64,000 nucleotides of DNA from NCBI GenBank assembly GCA_950022655.1, contig OX465579.1, positions 20,373,088-20,437,087 of the forward strand, written 5' to 3'. Shown here piece by piece: positions 58,601 to 64,000 of the stretch (its first letter is position 1; the number at the start of each line of letters is the position of its first letter). The DNA comes from Alentia gelatinosa. Taxonomy: Eukaryota > Annelida > Polychaeta > Phyllodocida > Polynoidae. The notes beneath the pieces were generated by a model. That model did not search any database, was not told the DNA's origin, and saw only the letters and a list, made by a program, of their open reading frames with translations. Both the position numbers and the translations under genes were made by a program.

Positions 58601-59655
58601 ATAAACGCGTGTTGTCTCACAGTTAGAGTATGGCAGCGCAGATTCAAATCAGGTCAACTTTAAGAGACAACAAGGTTACTGAGTCCGTAGGGATGGCCAT
58701 TCTAGGATTTTTGTGTTACATAAAATGCGTCCTAACGGCTGATTCACTACGCTTTCTTATTATCCTATGCCTAAGAAACATAAAAAACCGCTATTTTATT
58801 CACTTATTAAGTCCTCGATTCATAGCTCATTCACTACGTCTCAGTGAGCCGGAACATTACTGCACCCCCAACAGCGGGTAGTATTTCACAGGCGTTCGGC
58901 TATTGGTATATGATAATAATATCTGTTTCTCTCCCCCCCTTGTTTAACTGGAAAAGGCAGGACTCCCCGCCTCTTTCTGTCTCTGTCCCCTTACCGCATC
59001 TCCCGGACTTCACTCTCCACACCCCGCCCTTCACTCTCCATCACATCCTCGGCTTGTCGGCGACTCCCTCGCCCAATGGGTCGCTGTCAAAAGCGATCAG
59101 GAGCGCTTGGAGCAAGGCTCCTCAGCACCAGACACCTCTGGTAATGAAAGCCGACCGGCACTTACATTTTTAAAATTGCGCCTGTTCGAGAGAATAATGG
59201 ACACTAAAAGCAATCACTTGGCTTTTCCATAGCAGCAACCGTTTCTGGCGCTCCTTGGCGTCGCACCCTTTCTCCACATTATTTTTTCTGCTCATATTAT
59301 CAGCGCAATGACTTTGTTTACGACCTAGGGGGCAGCCAAGCGGTATTGAATATATCCCAACTCTCCCTCGGAATGGAGGCCTAAAAAAGGACAGGTAATT
59401 ATAATGGCGCTTCGGTAATGATTACGTATGGGTCGGTAGATCAGTACCTAATGAAAATGAGTTGAGTAAAAATGTTCTTTGGGTCGACGAACTGAGCTGC
59501 TGATTAGGTTCCGACGTAAAGTGCAACACATGTGGCTGAAACTCAAATGTGCTTTTTAAAATACGATATCAGATACAAGGTCTAACATACGAGATTTTAT
59601 CTAGAATGAAGACAGTGCCATTCTCTTTGTGGTATGTGTTTATGAGTATGTCTAA
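58601..59655. other. Unique island
   Basis: 58860-59470 is unique sequence with a C-rich centre and no repeats; 59480-59650 is AT-rich. Frames have no domains. Confidence 0.4.
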
Positions 59656-59890
59656 TGTGGCATTTTCACCTACTGATTATCACCACCGATTTAGCATTTA
59701 GCACTGCCGACCGATTATGTGGCACTTTTGGTGCAATAATCGGCAGGTGGAAACAGAAAGAGTAAACGATTTTCTTCTCCAACTTCACAAAGTATGGCAC
59801 AACTGACCGGCTTTTTGTACCACTGACAAATTAAACCAGGTTAAATTCATCAGAGGCAGAATGTACTTGAGGTCATGAATGAATGATGTC
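59656..59890 (+). mobile_element. Family B element, B1 plus B2 modules
   Basis: Left end GGCATTTTCACCTACTGATT, core AGCACTGCCGACCGATTATG, first-module right end AATCGGCAGGTGGAAACAG (59656-59758). The second module has GCACAACTGACCGGCTTTTT and ACCACTGACAAATTAAACC. Best copy for defining the family. Confidence 0.7.
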
Positions 59891-60287
59891 TATCGCTAAT
59901 GGCTCAGTAACCACGTTTCCTCATATAATTTCTTACAGACTTATGGCATATAATCTAGATTTTTTTTTTGGAAAATGATTCTTTATTGACATATAAAGGA
60001 TTGACATACAAAGCACGTGATTTTCAGCCAATAATGTCAAACAAACACAAAAGACAATACAATAACTAGACAAAAGAGTCATCAACGTCTGATTAACTTT
60101 CATATCAGTTCTAAATTTCAAACATTCACATAAAGTTAACTTACACTCAGAGATTACATAGATTTTTATATTCAATATTATATATTTGTTTTATGAGTAT
60201 GACATATAACTGCAAACTCATATGTAGACTATCATTAATGTCTGTATCTAGAAATACCACAGGAGTATCAACGATGACACTGTATAG

Positions 60288-60400
60288 GCCATTTTTCCAT
60301 TAGCCGACGGAAATGGCACGGATTAATTGAGTTCCTCTAAAGTCTGTCGGTGGTGTCACTGACTGCACATCACAAACCTACACGATTAAAAACAAAAATG
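60288..60400. mobile_element. Family B element, B4 type
   Basis: GGCCATTTTTCCATTAGCCG, ATTAATTGAGTTCCTCTAAA and CACTGACTGCACATCAC align with 36788-36900 in the same orientation. Confidence 0.6.
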
Positions 60401-62802
60401 TACCATCTATCGACATATAGGATGACTACACAAGTCCACAGCAATTTCCAGCCTGGCGGTTATTTGCTGTAGGTTTACGTAAGTCACAGAGTTCGCTATT
60501 ATTCCGTTTATTTAATTTGCAAAACGTTTCATGACAGTGAGTTCTGATGGTAACTGAGATTGTCAAGACTGATTCTAAATGACTAATAGTAAATAAACAT
60601 TTTAGAAACCTATCTCGAAGTACATGATTGTTTGACCTTATCATGGATTGGCCTTTTTCGGGGACCTCCGGGTAACGAGTTCCAGGCGCCCTATACATTT
60701 CCTAGGGAGAGTCCTTGATAGGTGGTTGATGAATAATTTATAATCAAAGGGTTAAGGTCTGCTATAAGAGGAATACAAAGAAACAGAGAGAGAGACAGGT
60801 GCAGAGAGAAAGTCAGGGAAATGCTTTCTAGACTCACATTCTGAAAGGAAGGAGGCTTTCACTGAAAAGGAAACCCCAATTCGCGGACGAAATGTTAAAC
60901 GGCCAATTTATCTTTGACCAAGGAAATGAAGTGTCAGGGCAACAACCCACAGGCCTGCCGTGGCCTCCGGTGGAAATGCGCTCGTTTTCACCCGCCATCG
61001 TAAATAATTGATGGCCAGGTTCGAGTATTTAGCTGGATTTTCGCTTTATTCTTTCTGTAGTTGTTTTCCTCAAAGAATCTTTCCGGGGGATTTCTCCGAG
61101 GTAGTGACACCACAACTACGTCTGGATTTACTGAGAGGAATGGGGAATTTATGGGTCTTTTCATGTGGGGTGTTAAAGTGAAACGTCAGCAAGGATGACC
61201 TCAGAGGAGTCAACGACTTGACAGATGACTGATCCCCTTGGCGACCGCCCACCCACCCACCCACCTCCTGTGTTCAAAGAACCATGAGCGTGCGGCTGGT
61301 TGGGGACTGACTCCCCCTCCATCCGTCCGTCCGCCTGCCCTCCCCACCCTCCCCCACCCTCTGCTCCGCACTGTGACATTGACTTGATGGCTTTGACATT
61401 GGGGCTTCTGCTTTTTCGCCCTGGCTGATGACATCCCCCATTGTCACTCCTGGTTAACGCGGCCTCGGGGTTTTTCCCACGGAGCTCCGTCACGGTTTTT
61501 TGTATTTTTGTGTATTTTTTTTCTAATCGGGAGGAGGACCCAGGCGGCACCAGGGTTGGAGACGTGTGGGGTGTGGCAGGGGTGCCAGGCAGGAGGAGGG
61601 TGTTTAGGCGCTGGAGGTGCCGAACAGGGCTGGGGTCGTGCAAGGCTGTCATGAGGACTTTTTATGGTGTGTCTTTTTTTGTTTTCAGGTGGAGACACCC
61701 CACCCCCTCCCTCCCCGCCCATCCTAGCCCCTGGCACCTCATCGGCACCCCTTCCCCCACCTCTGTGTGGCCGAGGGCCTCTCTCATTTTTAATGTGGGA
61801 TCCTTCCGGTGTGACCCTTTGATCAGCGAGTCACCATCCGGTCCCATGGCTTCGTCCTGCCACCAGAGCACTTCCTTACACGCCCTCCCACCTTGATCCC
61901 AACGCCCACCCACCCACCTGCTCTTACACAGATCATAAAGAACCCCCTCCTCCTCCCCTAAAACCCCCCACCCGTGTCTCCCCTGCTCTGCCTCTCCTTC
62001 AACTGCTTTCTGACTAACCCCTCCTCTTGGCACCCGCCCCAACAGGTGCTTACCTCCTCCTCTGTCCTCCGGGCTAGCCATACACTGGAGAGGCGGGGTA
62101 ACCTCCTGTTGGGGACTGCCAGCCAGTAATTGGCGACCATGGCGACCTCTGCCATGGAGGAGGCTGGACCATCTTTGTTTCCTGGGAACACCGTGTCCCC
62201 GGTAGTGCTCTCTGATGAGGGATTAATTGAGGGCGAACTATAGGCCCGTCCCCACATCTACCCCATCCCCTTGCGGAAAGCCCCTGCCCCCCGTTCCACC
62301 AGAGGGCGCCTTGCCAACATGAAAGTGGTGCCTGACCTCTGGTGATGAGTGGAGGAAACTGGTCCGATGGGATGTGGGGTGATGACAGTGCTGCAGCCTG
62401 ACCCTGGAGGAAACACACAAGCTCTTAAACAAATTGTCTTTGAAAAAAATAACTTTATCTTCTCAGTTGTGATTTACAGATTTTCGTGAGAAGAATTACT
62501 ACATTCTTGGGTGATACCTGTAATAGAATGTGTTGATGGAGTATAATTAAGAAAAAGATCAGGGAAGTATGACAAGGAATTGTGGTGGAAAAGATGAAAA
62601 AGATTTGGAGGTCTTGGAATGAGGCAGTCCATTACACAGAACAGGACTCAGAACAGGAAAGTTTACATATATTATGTTTAAAAGTTATATTATCTAAACC
62701 TTATTTTATTGCGATATCTTGTTCCTTGAATCCTGTTACCGAGTAATTCCTCTTGTTTTTCTGAATATGTCCCTGCAATAGCCCCGAGGAAAGCTTGGAT
62801 CT
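60401..62802. other. Unique GC-rich islands
   Basis: 60780-61240, 61380-61680 and 62060-62420 are unique and repeat-free; 61680-62050 is C-rich. Several overlapping frames of 100-160 residues on both strands show no domain. The rest is AT-rich. Confidence 0.4.
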
Positions 62803-62913
62803 GGGAAATAAATACACAATATTGACTACTTTCCGATACAAACGGTCGTATGCTCCGAGGATTTGACGCGCAGTTATATCCGAGCGCATGCGAGGATATT
62901 CCGTACATATTAG
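62803..62913 (+). repeat. Dispersed repeat K
   Basis: GGGAAATAAATACACAATAT, then GACTACTTTCCGATACAAAC and GCTCCGAGGATTTGACGCGC. The copies at 55163 (same strand) and 53491 (reverse) support a dispersed unit. Confidence 0.55.
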
Positions 62914-63304
62914 TCATATTCATATATTGATATAAAACTGATAAAACTTTGCCAACATTTGTTATGTAAGGATCAGTTTTAATCGAAATTAGGCATTGAG
63001 AGAGAAATTTCATGGGAAAAATGAGACAAATAGAAACACAAAAAAAACCAAGAGCGAGGTAGCTGGTTAGCTCTGTGTGCGCTGTGCTGCAATGAGGAGG
63101 AGGAGAACGAGGAGGAGGAGGACCGTGTAGTTAGTGCTAGTCGCTGTGAGTTGCTCCGAGTTGTTCGACCGTGCGGCCCCCGGGGAGGCCCCGGCCTTTG
63201 TCGGGTTGACTGATGGCTGCTACCCTGGGGTGCCGTAGGTCTAGGTTCCATTACCTGTCCGTCTCTCAGCTTGACACCTCTACACCTGCCTGCCCGTATA
63301 AAGC
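62914..63304. other. Short unique patch
   Basis: 63080-63130 is an (AGG)-rich run; 63140-63240 is unique and GC-rich with GAGTTGCTC, one mismatch from the palindromic motif. Confidence 0.35.
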
Positions 63305-63840
63305 TCATTTCCACTGGCCGATTATTCGGCACCGATCGGGAACTACCGATAGATTCTTTTTTTGGTATAGCGATGCCAAATCGGTAAATAGAAAGAAGAA
63401 TTAAAGAGAATGGTCACCGGTTGATTTGTCATGGATTATGTAATTAGACCACCACCGAAATATTTTCTCACAGACGGACAGAATCAAAACGCTGTTATTC
63501 TGTCGTTGATGCTCAATGTCCTAATGTTAAGATTTAATCGGTATATATCCGGAAAACGCAGTAGAGACCGTGCCTACAATGCACCCTTTGCGATTATTTG
63601 ATGACCAATGAGAGTAAGGGCGAATCAAAAAGTCGGTGTCACTTTTGTTGGGCAATGGAAACGAAGTTATGGGGGCGTTTATACTCACCGACAAAATGAT
63701 CGCCGATTATTTGGAACCATTCGTCTAATAATACAAGTAGTGGGAAGGCGGTATGGACGCAAAAGAATCCGTCCAAAAGAGATTTTCACGCATAATGGTC
63801 TGTTTCCACCTGTTGACAGATTCATTCCTAAAAAATAGAT
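63305..63840. mobile_element. Family B elements, mixed modules including B3
   Basis: CATTTCCACTGGCCGATTAT, GCACCGATCGGGAACTACCG, later AGACCACCACCGAAATATTT, CAATGGAAACGAAG, and the B3 block ACTCACCGACAAAATGATCG. The last part reads GTTTCCACCTGTTGACAGAT. The frame 63608-63838 is repeat-derived. Confidence 0.5.
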
Positions 63841-64000
63841 ATGCAGTTTTGGGTCAACTAAAAGAGTCCTCCTATTTCAACAAGAACTACTCTATTTGTG
63901 TCGACTCATAGTTCCCAGAATGCATCATGCGATAGCGTGCCGCCATTATTAGATCAAAATATAGTAACAGGAATACAGGAATGTCTACGTCCTCCTACTC

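Overview
This 64 kb window looks like nuclear DNA of a bilaterian animal, probably a marine invertebrate. It has one short spliced exon, no long open frame with protein-like sequence, very large introns, many short inverted-repeat DNA elements, AT/GT/CT microsatellites and GC-rich minisatellites. I cannot name the species. Nothing prokaryotic, viral or organellar is visible.

The only coding sequence I can support is a 49-base internal exon at 16442-16490 (+). It encodes MNRPIQVKPADSESRA plus one base and has a good acceptor and a GTGAGT donor. I recognise it as the short exon between RRM1 and RRM2 of a CELF/Bruno-type RNA-binding protein. The window is therefore best read as the inside of a CELF-family gene on the + strand, with at least 16.4 kb of intron before the exon and, unless a further exon was missed, at least 47.5 kb after it. 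I searched by eye for the neighbouring CELF exons (end of RRM1, start of RRM2) and did not find them.

The rest is intronic sequence of three kinds. (1) Dispersed, mostly non-autonomous elements: family A (about 283 bp, ends AGGCCCGGCGTCC next to TA, nine whole or partial copies); family B (ends like TTTCCAC...CCGAT, many modular copies); pogo/Tigger-like elements with CAGTAGAACCCC ends (three copies); family H (CAGGGGCCTGTT ends); family L (one copy begins 33 bp after the exon); and repeats E, F, G, I, J and K, each defined here by alignment within the window. (2) Tandem arrays: 43 bp and 21 bp purine-rich minisatellites at 33.8-34.5 kb and 44.3-45.2 kb, 24 bp and 48 bp arrays at 20.5-21.8 kb, a nested duplication at 8.9-10.2 kb, and microsatellites. 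(3) Unique GC-rich islands of a few hundred bases that resemble conserved non-coding elements of a large neural/developmental gene intron.

Across the window the odd palindrome GAGC-W-GCTC occurs exactly 12 times, where about 0.5 is expected by chance. Many copies extend to GTGAGCWGCTC and lie at or near the GC-rich islands. It is the most interesting unexplained signal here. Two long hairpins with unrelated arms but a shared loop core (CTCRGCTTCGC) are the second.
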